A DNA stretch of 64,000 bases from Candidatus Gorgonimonas eunicellae (lineage in GTDB: Bacteria; Pseudomonadota; Gammaproteobacteria; Pseudomonadales; Endozoicomonadaceae). Below are positions 9,163 through 17,650 of this stretch, piece by piece. Numbering within the stretch: position 1 is the stretch's first letter; the number at the start of each line of letters is the position of its first letter. Location of the stretch: contig CAKMZJ010000001.1 in the NCBI GenBank assembly GCA_929200395.1, positions 15,725-79,724 on the forward strand, written 5' to 3'. The translations under genes and the position numbers were made by a program. Below the pieces are notes generated by a model, which was not told the DNA's origin, searched no databases, and saw nothing but the letters and a program-made list of their open reading frames with translations.

Positions 9163-9690
9163 ATGCAACGAGGTAATTTATACTTAATTGGCCCCATGGG
9201 AGCTGGTAAAACTACATGTGGGGCTAAAATAGCAAAATCATTAAACTGGCAGTTTATTGATATCGATCAACAAATAGAGCAAAAAACTAACATGAGTATA
9301 ACATGTTTATTTGCTCAGTATGGCGAGCTATATTTTCGCCAACTAGAAACTAAAATATTAGAACAATTTAGCAAACAAAAAAAACAGGTTATCAGCACTG
9401 GTGGTGGCATTGTTTTATCTCAATATAACTCTAAAATTATGCGTAATTCAGGAATAATATTTTACCTAAAGTTAGGAGTAGAAAAGCAGTACCAACGACT
9501 TAAAAATTGTCAAAACAGACCATTATTAGCTAACCATAAAAATATAATAATCAAACTGACACAACTCGCTAAACAACGCAACCATTTATATACGAACATA
9601 GCCGATTATATTATAGATGCTTCTGTAAATAATTATAATAGCGAAATACTAGAATATTTTAACTTATACTTTTCATCTTATAATGCATGA
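9163..9690 (+). CDS. aroK: Shikimate kinase
   Basis: Phosphorylates shikimate in the chorismate (aromatic amino acid) pathway, in the cytoplasm. The P-loop GPMGAGKTTCG, the shikimate-binding DIDQQIEQ and YFRQLE segments, the glycine motif STGGGIVL and the lid QNRPLL are all visible. From the ATG at 9163 the protein begins MQRGNLYLIGPMGAGK and aligns with E. coli AroK from its first residues, so I prefer it to the ATG at 9148, which would overlap purN by 11 bases. The length, about 175 residues, is normal. It is the last gene of the recJ-purM-purN-aroK run. Its usual partner aroB is not next to it. Confidence 0.93.
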   Translation: MQRGNLYLIGPMGAGKTTCGAKIAKSLNWQFIDIDQQIEQKTNMSITCLFAQYGELYFRQLETKILEQFSKQKKQVISTGGGIVLSQYNSKIMRNSGIIFYLKLGVEKQYQRLKNCQNRPLLANHKNIIIKLTQLAKQRNHLYTNIADYIIDASVNNYNSEILEYFNLYFSSYNA

Positions 9691-9766
9691 ACTAATTTAA
9701 TAAAAACTTACAAGACTTTAGACGTTTACCGCTGTCTTTCTTACCTGCATATTCTATTTGCCAATA

Positions 9767-9795
9767 TTGACATATTTAATTCTAACTGTTATGTT
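9767..9795 (+). promoter_or_regulatory. Likely promoter of the transporter/lysE pair
   Basis: TTGACA at 9767-9772, a 17-base spacer and TATGTT at 9790-9795 form a good sigma70-like promoter 37 bases before the transporter start at 9832. It separates this pair from the upstream aroK operon. Confidence 0.55.
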
Positions 9796-9831
9796 TTTGT
9801 GCCAATCTCATTATAACATCTCGGTGTAAAC

Positions 9832-11139
9832 ATGAACTCCATAATTATATCTGTTGTAGTTTTACTAGTATTAACATTAATTAGATTAAATATTATTAGC
9901 GCTATTATCGCGAGTGCATTTATTGGTGGTTTGGTCGCTGATTTAAATTACATGCAAATATGGAATAGCTTTTTAGCTGGATTAGGCCATAATGCACAAC
10001 TTGCATTAAGTTACTCAATTGTAGGAGGTTTTGCGTATTTACTATCGCTGTCTGGTTTTCCTGACTTCATGGTAGCAAAAATAACTGCAAAAATCAATAG
10101 TAATACAGCTAAAGTTAAATTTACAATTATTAGTTTAATAACCGTAGCCGCTATTTTTTCGCAAAATTTAATCCCAATTCATGTTGCTTTTATTCCATTA
10201 TTAATTCCACCATTATTAATTGTTTTTGATCAGTTACAACTAGATAGACGACTAGTTGCATGCTTATTAAGCTTTGGCTTAGTAACACCTTATATGCTGT
10301 TGCCTATTGGATTTGGCGAACTGTTCTTAAATCAACTTATTAAACCTCAAATATATTTACAAGGTCTTGTAGCAGTTAATAATATAAATATAATGAATGT
10401 CATGATAATACCAGCCTTAGGAATGCTGCTAGGATTATTAGTTGCAATTTTCTTTAGTTATAAAAAACCAAGAAGCTATCAAAAATGTGCTATTGAAGAT
10501 AAACCTGTAGAAGCTACAGTGCCTAAATTTACACCTACTCAAATTATTTATTTATCTGCTTCAATTCTTATATTTATCTTAGTACAGCTTATATCTGGTT
10601 CCATGGCTCTTGGGGCTTTAGTTGGTTGTTTTTTTCTATCCTTAAAAGATTGGCATAATAATAATAGTAGATTCTCTGAAGGAACAAAATTAATGGCTAG
10701 CATTGGTATTGTTATGATGGCAGCATCTGGATTTGCCCAAGTAATGCATGATACCGGTCATATACAGCCTTTAGTAGAATCTGCAGGAAATATTTTTGCT
10801 GGATACCCTATAGTTGCTATTGCAAGCATGTTAGCTGTTGGCTTATTAATTACCATAGGTATTGGCTCATCTTTTGCTACTATTCCTTTACTTGTACCAA
10901 TTTATGTACCTTTAGGAACTAGTATTGGATTAAGCATTGAAGCAATTACTTGTTTAATTGTAGTCGCTGGCGTTTTAGGTGATACCGGATCACCAGTATC
11001 TGAAGTTACTTTAGCAACAACTGCTGGTCTTAATAATGATTCCCGGCATGATCATATTAGAGATACAGTCATACCAACATTTTTACATTTTAATATACCC
11101 TTAATTTGCTGTGGAATATTTGCAGTGATGAAACTATGA
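9832..11139 (+). CDS. NhaC-like membrane transporter, COG2056 family
   Basis: A 435-residue, very hydrophobic protein with about ten to twelve membrane helices and a glycine-rich repeat layout. The sequence resembles the COG2056 group of predicted permeases, annotated as Na+/H+ antiporter-like or amino-acid transporters (YuiF-like). Features include GLGHNAQLALSYSIVGGFAYLL near residue 50, GFAQVMHDTGHIQPLV in the middle and GDTGSPVSEVTLATTAGLN near the C-terminus. The substrate cannot be read from the sequence. Its stop codon overlaps the preferred start of the downstream lysE gene (ATGA at 11136-11139), so the two are translationally coupled. An Na+/H+ antiporter or an amino-acid importer are both possible. 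Confidence 0.8.
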   Translation: MNSIIISVVVLLVLTLIRLNIISAIIASAFIGGLVADLNYMQIWNSFLAGLGHNAQLALSYSIVGGFAYLLSLSGFPDFMVAKITAKINSNTAKVKFTIISLITVAAIFSQNLIPIHVAFIPLLIPPLLIVFDQLQLDRRLVACLLSFGLVTPYMLLPIGFGELFLNQLIKPQIYLQGLVAVNNINIMNVMIIPALGMLLGLLVAIFFSYKKPRSYQKCAIEDKPVEATVPKFTPTQIIYLSASILIFILVQLISGSMALGALVGCFFLSLKDWHNNNSRFSEGTKLMASIGIVMMAASGFAQVMHDTGHIQPLVESAGNIFAGYPIVAIASMLAVGLLITIGIGSSFATIPLLVPIYVPLGTSIGLSIEAITCLIVVAGVLGDTGSPVSEVTLATTAGLNNDSRHDHIRDTVIPTFLHFNIPLICCGIFAVMKL

Positions 11140-11756
11140 TATCATTATTTTTTATATCTTTGCTTGGCTCTATGATTCCAGGAGCAAGCTTTGTTATTAC
11201 TGTTCGCAATAGCTTATTTGGATCTCGTTTTTGTGGAATTATGACAGCCTTAGGTTTAGCCTGTGGCATGGCTTTGCATGCGACATATTTATTGCCTAGC
11301 CTATATTGGTTTAAATATAATGGATCTATATTTATAGACATTGTACGTATATTTGGTGCAATATACCTATTTTTTTTTGGAGTGTTTTGTTTAAAAACCA
11401 AAAAAAAGACTATAAATGAGGAAGCTATAGCAAGAGAAAAAAGTAAAATAACTCCTAGTAAATCTTTTATAATGGGCTTTATAACTGATGCTTTAAATCC
11501 AAAAATAATTATATTTATCTTAGCTTTACTTAGTCAATATATTGAAGATAATTCTGGAATTAAGAGCTATTTATACTATGGATTTATATTAGTACTTGTA
11601 CAAATTTTTTGGTTTGGTAGCGTGGCTATGTTATTTTCTTCAAAAAAATTAAGGAATAAAATTTACGGAGTATCGCATTGGATTGAACGGGTATCTGGAA
11701 TTACATTGATACTATTAAGTTTAAAACTTCTTTTTATATATACACCTTCTACTTGA
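11136..11756 (+). CDS. LysE/RhtB-family amino-acid exporter
   Basis: About 206 residues with six predicted membrane helices. The N-terminal LLGSMIPGASFVITVRNSLFGSRFCGIMTALGLACG is the LysE/RhtB signature (MxPGPxxxxxxxxxxxxGxxxGxxxxxG), and the mid-part FIMGFITDALNPKIIIFILAL is the second conserved segment (F..G...NPK). I start it at the ATG at 11136, which overlaps the upstream stop as ATGA; an in-frame ATG at 11106 would give a 10-residue extension inside the previous gene. The last six codons lie within one arm of a long palindrome (11739-11789), and a decayed copy of this gene's 3' end lies at 13750-13903. The exported amino acid is unknown. Confidence 0.85.
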   Translation: MISLFFISLLGSMIPGASFVITVRNSLFGSRFCGIMTALGLACGMALHATYLLPSLYWFKYNGSIFIDIVRIFGAIYLFFFGVFCLKTKKKTINEEAIAREKSKITPSKSFIMGFITDALNPKIIIFILALLSQYIEDNSGIKSYLYYGFILVLVQIFWFGSVAMLFSSKKLRNKIYGVSHWIERVSGITLILLSLKLLFIYTPST

Positions 11757-11789
11757 AAATGCGTTTTTTCAACAAGTAGAAGGTGTATA
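11739..11789. terminator. Long palindrome overlapping the lysE end
   Basis: A perfect 17-base inverted repeat: TATACACCTTCTACTTG at 11739-11755 pairs with its complement at 11773-11789. The inner bases TTGAAAA and TTTTCAA can extend the stem. It would fold into a very stable hairpin just at the lysE stop codon and could end or protect the transcript, though no T-tract follows. Its arms match the ends of the dispersed elements seen elsewhere, so it may be a minimal element copy. Confidence 0.65.
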
Positions 11790-12062
11790 AATATTATGCT
11801 ATTAAAAAAATTAACTTTTTTATTTTGAAGTTGTTTGTTTTAATTTTAAAAACTAGTTCCTGCAAAACAACTATAAGTAGAAGAATACTTTAATACAGTA
11901 AAATTTAGCATAATAAAATATGATGCTTTTGATTTTTTAAATAGATAAATTATATTTTTAAAAAATTTGACATGCATTACTAATTTTTGTTACTTTTTAT
12001 GCAGTAGCTTTTATAGTTAAAAATTAAGATCTTTATTACACAAGTACTTTTTTATGTATTAG

Positions 12063-12112
12063 TATAATTTTTAACTTACTTTCTAATAAATACCAAAAAT
12101 ATTAAGGATGAT
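12063..12112 (+). promoter_or_regulatory. Likely -10 box and ribosome site of tpx
   Basis: The 359-base gap 11757-12115 holds the palindrome at its left end and, near the right end, TATAAT at 12063-12068 as a good -10 box for tpx. The -35 region is weak. An AAGGA ribosome site lies at about 12104-12108. Nothing else is recognisable in the gap. Confidence 0.4.
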
Positions 12113-12115
12113 ACA

Positions 12116-12625
12116 ATGCCTATAACTTTACATGATACTCCTGTAGATCTTGAAGGAACTTTACCAGTAGTTGAAGAAAAAATAAAAGACGCTATCTTTT
12201 CTAATGAATCCTGCGATGAAAAACTTTTATCTACATATTTACAAGATGGTAAAAAAGTTATATTATATTTTGTTCCAAGCGTAGATACCCCTGTTTGTAA
12301 TAAGAGTATTGTTGAATTTAGCAAAAGAGCTGGAGAAGCACAAAACTGTAAATTAATTTGTATTTCTATAGATACACCATTTGCACAAACAAGGTTTGCT
12401 AAAGATAAACAACTAACCGATGTTGTATTTTTATCTTCAATTAGAAATATAGAGAATTTAAAAAAATATGGTGTTTATATTAATTCTAGTATATTAGAAA
12501 AATTTGCTACACGTTGTGTTGTCGGGTTAGATGAAATGAGTAAAGTTATTTATGTTGAGCTTGTTCCTGAAATTTCTCATGAACCTAACTATGATTCAGC
12601 TATGAAAGCTATCACAAACCCATAA
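12116..12625 (+). CDS. tpx: Thiol peroxidase Tpx lacking the resolving cysteine
   Basis: A 169-residue thiol peroxidase of the atypical 2-Cys peroxiredoxin type, reducing hydrogen and lipid peroxides with thioredoxin. It aligns residue for residue with E. coli Tpx: the peroxidatic Cys61 in PSVDTPVC is present, as are Cys82 (LICIS) and PFAQTRF. The resolving cysteine, Cys95 in E. coli (RFCGAEG), is replaced by Ala95 (RFAKDKQ). Other cysteines are at 33, 78 and in TRCVVG near the C-terminus. The protein may therefore work as a 1-Cys enzyme or use another cysteine. It stands alone, with its own -10 box. Confidence 0.93.
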   Translation: MPITLHDTPVDLEGTLPVVEEKIKDAIFSNESCDEKLLSTYLQDGKKVILYFVPSVDTPVCNKSIVEFSKRAGEAQNCKLICISIDTPFAQTRFAKDKQLTDVVFLSSIRNIENLKKYGVYINSSILEKFATRCVVGLDEMSKVIYVELVPEISHEPNYDSAMKAITNP

Positions 12626-12846
12626 TAATTGAAGCATTCAAGAGCTCTAGCATTATAAATTTGCTTTCTAAGAACCGGTTTATGATCTCTATAAAAAGCT
12701 AATATTATCCATAAAATATTAAAAATTTTTAATAAAATTAAAGATCATAAACAGATTTTAAATAATAATAAACTCAAGTTATGCGCTTAAAACAATATAC
12801 TAAAAATACAAGATAAAACTATAATCCACAATATAAGAAGCAACAT

Positions 12847-13476
12847 ATGAATTTATTTAATATAATTATCTTTATATTAATAGCTAAATCTACAGCAATA
12901 CCTTATATGATAAATTGCCATGAAAGCAATCACAACATATATAAAGATAATGCCTCCACTAGCAAATTAAACTACGCATTAACTGATATATCAAGTAGAA
13001 CACCAATATTCATAGATACAGAAAAAAATAAATGCGGGGTTAAGATTACATTTAATAAAAACTCAGGGTATATAAATGTACACCATGGTGCTATTGCTAA
13101 AAAAGATTGTGATCTTAATAATATCTTTTGTAACAACTACGATAATCAATCCTGTAAAACTTCAGTGAAATGTTGTGAAAATATTCTTCACTTATTAGGG
13201 TTTACTTGCAATGTTAAATATCACCTTGAAGCTCTAGATACTAATTCAGAGCCATATAAAAAAAATATTAGTAATTGCAAAATTTTAGATAACGCAACAT
13301 TCAATTGTTATCAAATAAAACAACTAAGTATATCTGATGAAAAGCACTATATTGAAGTTATACCAATTGATACTAACAATAATACAACCCAAACTACAAA
13401 TGGCGCCACACAAAATTCACTGATATATTTTTGTAATTATATACTATTAGTTTTATATTCAGTAAAACAATTATAA
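12847..13476 (+). CDS. Secreted cysteine-rich protein, unknown
   Basis: Not recognised. It has 209 residues with a short hydrophobic N-terminus (residues 3-18) that looks like a signal peptide, ending near STAIPYM. The mature part is rich in cysteine (about ten, clustered as DCDLNNIFC, SCKTSVKCC, FTC, NCK, NC) and in Asn and Lys, suggesting disulfide bonds in the periplasm or outside the cell. A second hydrophobic stretch lies at the very C-terminus (SLIYFCNYILLVLYSV). It stands alone between tpx and a repeat region. The 220-base gap before it holds an inverted pair TTTATGATCT/AGATCATAAA (about 12679 and 12744). Its function is unknown. Confidence 0.6.
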   Translation: MNLFNIIIFILIAKSTAIPYMINCHESNHNIYKDNASTSKLNYALTDISSRTPIFIDTEKNKCGVKITFNKNSGYINVHHGAIAKKDCDLNNIFCNNYDNQSCKTSVKCCENILHLLGFTCNVKYHLEALDTNSEPYKKNISNCKILDNATFNCYQIKQLSISDEKHYIEVIPIDTNNNTTQTTNGATQNSLIYFCNYILLVLYSVKQL

Positions 13477-13482
13477 TAATTA

Positions 13483-13749
13483 TCTTTATGATGAAAATGC
13501 TAGTTTTTGGCGAGTGATTATAAATTTATCCTTGAATTAAATATTTTTAGATGACTACTTCCATTCTGTATCTTCGCCATCTACTTATCTTTATTTTAAT
13601 ATTATAATCAGCCTCATTTTTTATTAGTAGCTACCTAAGGGCAAGTCTTATAAGCTTTTATCTTGAGTTAATATTATTTAATTTAGTCAACACCAAACCT
13701 ATAAAATACTGTCTTAGCTAAACACTTATAGAAGCTACAGCTCCTACAT
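13483..13749. repeat. Mosaic of dispersed inverted-repeat elements
   Basis: This gene-free region contains pieces of the element best preserved at 31341-31610. At 13487-13530 is a left-end-like segment (GATGAAAATGC then GCGAGTGATTATAAA) in the same orientation. Near 13558-13590 is a right-end-like segment (ATTCTGTATCTTCGCCATCTAC). From about 13620 to 13745 the element core lies in the opposite orientation: GGGCAAGTCTTATAAGC and CTTTTATCTTGAGTTAATATT are the complements of sequence near 31451-31485. It looks like one element inserted into or recombined with another. Confidence 0.6.
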
Positions 13750-13903
13750 TTATGCTAGATCAAATTATTTATCTTCTTCAACTCTTAGTTTATCTTAGTA
13801 TTTATACATATTTTTTTGTTTAGTAGTATTGCGATGTTATTTTCTTAAAAAATATAAAAAAGTAAAATTTATTTTTATACACACTATCTACTTAAATATG
13901 CCG
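13750..13903 (+). pseudogene. Decayed 3' fragment of a lysE-like gene
   Basis: The bases match the 3' part of the lysE gene at 11136-11756. The segment from 13796 to 13870 parallels 11587-11663 (both contain GTTATTTTCTT followed by A-rich sequence and AAAATTTA). After an apparent deletion of about 80 bases, the segment TTTTTATAC..CTACTTAAATATGCCG at 13872-13903 parallels the lysE end and its palindrome arm (TTTTTATA..CTACTTGAAAATGCG). No reading frame survives. It is read by eye, without an alignment program. Confidence 0.6.
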
Positions 13904-13908
13904 TATAT

Positions 13909-15723
13909 TTAAAAACTGTAGCTAAACTCAAAGAAAAATACATTAGTATTATATTTACGATGTATTTCTAGTAAATACTTAAGATTACAGGTTATATTAT
14001 ATCCAAAGATTGAGGTTGCAATTCCAAAGTTAGCTTTGTTAAGGCTAGTATTTTGTAGCTCTCTTCTAATATCAACTCCGCATAATGTAGCATCTAAATA
14101 ATTTTTTTGTTGATTACTTTGATAAATTATAGAAAATGATAAGTGTGGTTCGATGTATAACTCTGGAGTGACAAATTTACCTCGTAATGCCCCCCCTATC
14201 CCAAAAGATAAATACTTATTATTGCTAGGATTAACAATACAATTTAAAATATCAGAAGCTATATATTCTGATTCTTCGGTATATTTATTATGTATATAAT
14301 AACTATATTTAGAAAATAAATTTGGAATAAATGTCCAGTAACGATCTAAAATGGCATCGTATTCTAAATTTATTGATGCAGTATATATTTTACTATCATT
14401 ACTGTGCTTATGTATAAAATATTTTCTGTCTGTTCGTTTTCCTTTATTTATACTTGTACCATAATAAGAATTAGCAGATACAATAAAATTATTTATTTTA
14501 TAAGCACCTTTTATACAGAATAATCTACATATACTATGCATTTTAGTTCTACTGTCACTGTATTCTGCAACATTAGAAACTACATAAGCATAATAAAAAC
14601 TTAGCAAGAAATCTCCTAATGATTTATTTGCAGTTATAGCATTAATTTCAGCATTTAAAATCAATTTATCTTGTATATTCACATATTCTTTGTGTGGTAT
14701 TATATATTTTAAGTACCCATTTTTAAAACTAAATTTATCTACACTAAAACTAACCCATTTTTTTAAAAGATAATCATTGTTAATACTTTTTTTATAGTTA
14801 TAATGCTTATTAAATATAGCTTCATTTACTATGCTATCTATTAAAATACATGCGGCATCTATATTAAGAATACTAGAAATATCTGTTTTAGGTAACAACT
14901 GCTCTGCTGCTGAGTTTATTTGTCGTTTAGATGTTAGCATATTACCAAAATCATCTTCAAAATAGTGGTCTAAATATGGTTTATTAACAACAGTATATGG
15001 AGAAACAATAGGATTGATTTTATGAACATCTTTAATTAATGGCAACTTAACAAAACTTATATTAGGGATTATATCAAGTAACTTTTTTGTCAAATTTTTT
15101 TCGAATTCAATGTTTGCAAATAAATCCTTATATTCTTGCTGCAAGTTATCTATTATTTGTTTCTTAGGTTTTATGGTAAGCTTAGTTATTTTTTTAGATT
15201 CGCTATCTATAGCACTTTGAGATACCGCATAATTTATAACTTTATCTAGACACCTAGATTGCATATCAATGTTAAATTGCTTTATTTCATCGTTTAATTT
15301 TATTAGTGTATTATCTTTACTAAGCATAGCTGTTATTGCATCTACGACATCTTGTCCAGGTGCTGTAGTTATACTATTTTCATGTTTTATTATTAGGCTA
15401 TTTATAAAATGTTTTTCTTTTTTACGATCTAAAACTTTTGTTAACTGAGATAAACTCACCGAATTATCGGCAAACTGCACTACAATCGCCCTTCCTGTTT
15501 CTAAATCTTGTTGTTTTTGTTTAGGAAAATTTATTAATTGATAATAAGAACTCTGTAAACTTCTCAGCAAACTTACATCAAGTGTATTATTATCTTTAAT
15601 ACTTTCTTCTGCAATAACATAGTTAATTAATAAGTATAAAAACAACAAAAAAATTGCAGTTGTGTTTAATATTTTAATATAATAATCAAAATGACGTAAA
15701 ATAGGTCCAAGTAAATATTTCAT
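13909..15723 (-). CDS. Outer-membrane beta-barrel (autotransporter-like) protein 1
   Basis: A 604-residue protein, third in a tandem set of three related genes read leftwards. A hydrophobic segment at residues 20-38 can act as a signal peptide. The first half is polar and helical, with the motif NYAVSQSAIDSESKK that has a counterpart in protein 3 (HYALAQSSIDC). The second half alternates hydrophobic and polar residues with many Tyr and Asn, and the chain ends FFFEFSYSF, with the terminal aromatic residue expected for outer-membrane barrels. The layout resembles an autotransporter, with a passenger followed by a barrel of about 250-280 residues. No passenger function is recognisable. Only 19 bases separate it from the next gene. 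Confidence 0.65.
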   Translation of the reverse strand: MKYLLGPILRHFDYYIKILNTTAIFLLFLYLLINYVIAEESIKDNNTLDVSLLRSLQSSYYQLINFPKQKQQDLETGRAIVVQFADNSVSLSQLTKVLDRKKEKHFINSLIIKHENSITTAPGQDVVDAITAMLSKDNTLIKLNDEIKQFNIDMQSRCLDKVINYAVSQSAIDSESKKITKLTIKPKKQIIDNLQQEYKDLFANIEFEKNLTKKLLDIIPNISFVKLPLIKDVHKINPIVSPYTVVNKPYLDHYFEDDFGNMLTSKRQINSAAEQLLPKTDISSILNIDAACILIDSIVNEAIFNKHYNYKKSINNDYLLKKWVSFSVDKFSFKNGYLKYIIPHKEYVNIQDKLILNAEINAITANKSLGDFLLSFYYAYVVSNVAEYSDSRTKMHSICRLFCIKGAYKINNFIVSANSYYGTSINKGKRTDRKYFIHKHSNDSKIYTASINLEYDAILDRYWTFIPNLFSKYSYYIHNKYTEESEYIASDILNCIVNPSNNKYLSFGIGGALRGKFVTPELYIEPHLSFSIIYQSNQQKNYLDATLCGVDIRRELQNTSLNKANFGIATSIFGYNITCNLKYLLEIHRKYNTNVFFFEFSYSF

Positions 15724-15742
15724 TAATACTCCATTATTAACA

Positions 15743-17602
15743 TCAGAAATAATAGCTTAAATTCCCGTTTACCATATGTGCTTTTATATTAGAATTTATT
15801 TTAAAAAAGTAATCTAATCTTATATTGAATGTAGCTATATTGCTTAATATTCCTATTCCAATTTTAGCATTTAATTTATTTTCTTGTGGAAGCTCTACTG
15901 TAGATTTATAATTATACATACTTATGTCGTATACTTTTTTATTTTTTAATAAATCGAATTTTATACTAGCAAAAAATTCTGGATTAAAACGAACTCCATA
16001 TATGTATAAACTTCCATAAAATGTAGTTTCTAAGCCAATGCTTACTTTATTATTAACATGCGGAGATACTTGGTAATCTAAGGACTCAGAAACCTCTTCA
16101 TAAGGCGAGATATTATTTTGTGATAAACTACACAAAAACTTACAATTTACAATCATGTCATTCTCTAACTGAAACTTTTTCCCTGTAGCAGCCTCAAAAT
16201 AAATAGCATGATTATTATATACTGATAAATAATTATACCCTAAAGCATCTATGCGTCGTCTATTACTTTGAGCTTTGGTATAATTAATCTGGAAATCATA
16301 TATAACTCTATTGTAGATAAAACTAGTGTAAGTACTGAAAACATAATGATCTGCATTTAAATGAACTATATTTATACTATCAGTTTGCGTATGTGATTTA
16401 GCATAACTATAACAGAAACCTATGCAAAGATCATAAGAGGCATTGCTATTATCTTCAATACCCATAGATACGCCTTTAACTGTATTATTGTATTTAGATA
16501 TTATCAAATCGTTTCGACTTTGAGAATATAAATATCCAGGCTGAAACCACATATTATTTACAATATTTCCTTTTCTAATATTTTGTATATGCAGTAGCCT
16601 CTTCTTAATATTATTTTCTACCATGTCTATTACATTCATAGTGTTATCATATGTAGATACATATGTATTTGGTAGAATATAATTTGCAATATTTGTATCT
16701 CTTTTATTTTTTAGTATTAATTCTTGTATATTGCTTATATGTAAAAGTATTTTTTTTGTTTCTTGGTATATATTTTTTACATCTATTTTTAACTTATAAT
16801 TAATATTTTTCTCTATGGTTGCTAGTACTTTTTTAGCATATTTCTCTGGATTATGAAGTTGATCAAATCTTGTTATTTTTGGAAAATCAACATCAATTTT
16901 ACTTTTTACTACAGCTTCTAAAATGTTTGAACTAACAGGTATTTTATTTCTTATGATTTCTTCCCTATGATTATTTATATCACTTATAATTTCAGATAAA
17001 TCAGCATAGTCTATTAACTGATTAAAAGGCAGATGACTACTATATGTTAAATATGCTACTTTAGCCATATTGTGTAAATCAATGTTTATTTTATTAACAA
17101 GAGAGCTATAGTCGGAGGTTGCATTATTCTTTATAATATTTTTTATATCAATACTTAGTCTATCAGTTAGTTCGCCTGCATATTCATATTTAGTATTATC
17201 ACTTCTTAATATTCCCTTAATAAAAAATTTAGTGCTAGTATTTTCTTCAATAACTTTTAATACTGGTGTAGTGTAAATATAAGACATTATAATATCAGTA
17301 CTTTTATTTATACTTTTTGCTCTAAATAATGTTAATGGTTTTTTATATGCCCCTACTATATCATTATGATTATATGTTGCTGTTGCAGGGCTAGAAAAGT
17401 TATAATCTTTCAATACATTATTCATAGAATTTTTATAAATATCGGCTTTTGTTTGGTCTGTTAGCCGTGGATTAATAATACTTGCTAAAACATCAGTAAC
17501 CATACTCATTATAATTAATAATAAAATATAATGATAATATTTATAGATAACCTTATTAATAACTAACAACATTCCATAGAACTCTTTGTCAACTACATAC
17601 AT
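15743..17602 (-). CDS. Outer-membrane beta-barrel (autotransporter-like) protein 2
   Basis: A 619-residue protein, the middle gene of the tandem set. The N-terminal hydrophobic stretch (residues 25-42) can serve as a signal peptide; the true start may be an internal ATG (residue 11 or 32). The first half is helical and polar. From about residue 340 there are alternating strands rich in Tyr and Asn (SQSRNDLIISKYNNTVKGVS, YDLCIGFCYSYAKSHTQT), and the chain ends NGNLSYYF with a terminal Phe, as in outer-membrane barrels. It is distantly similar to its two neighbours in layout, suggesting old gene duplication. The role could be adhesion or surface display (inference). Confidence 0.65.
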   Translation of the reverse strand: MYVVDKEFYGMLLVINKVIYKYYHYILLLIIMSMVTDVLASIINPRLTDQTKADIYKNSMNNVLKDYNFSSPATATYNHNDIVGAYKKPLTLFRAKSINKSTDIIMSYIYTTPVLKVIEENTSTKFFIKGILRSDNTKYEYAGELTDRLSIDIKNIIKNNATSDYSSLVNKINIDLHNMAKVAYLTYSSHLPFNQLIDYADLSEIISDINNHREEIIRNKIPVSSNILEAVVKSKIDVDFPKITRFDQLHNPEKYAKKVLATIEKNINYKLKIDVKNIYQETKKILLHISNIQELILKNKRDTNIANYILPNTYVSTYDNTMNVIDMVENNIKKRLLHIQNIRKGNIVNNMWFQPGYLYSQSRNDLIISKYNNTVKGVSMGIEDNSNASYDLCIGFCYSYAKSHTQTDSINIVHLNADHYVFSTYTSFIYNRVIYDFQINYTKAQSNRRRIDALGYNYLSVYNNHAIYFEAATGKKFQLENDMIVNCKFLCSLSQNNISPYEEVSESLDYQVSPHVNNKVSIGLETTFYGSLYIYGVRFNPEFFASIKFDLLKNKKVYDISMYNYKSTVELPQENKLNAKIGIGILSNIATFNIRLDYFFKINSNIKAHMVNGNLSYYF

Positions 17603-17650
17603 AAAAGATGAAATTTCTAGGTTTCAGGACTAATGCCACATGTATAAATA

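Noticed and set aside
12679-12753. Inverted pair TTTATGATCT/AGATCATAAA upstream of the secreted protein as an operator or attenuator
   Set aside because: The arms are about 55 bases apart in AT-rich DNA, with no link to a promoter; noted but not supported as a feature.
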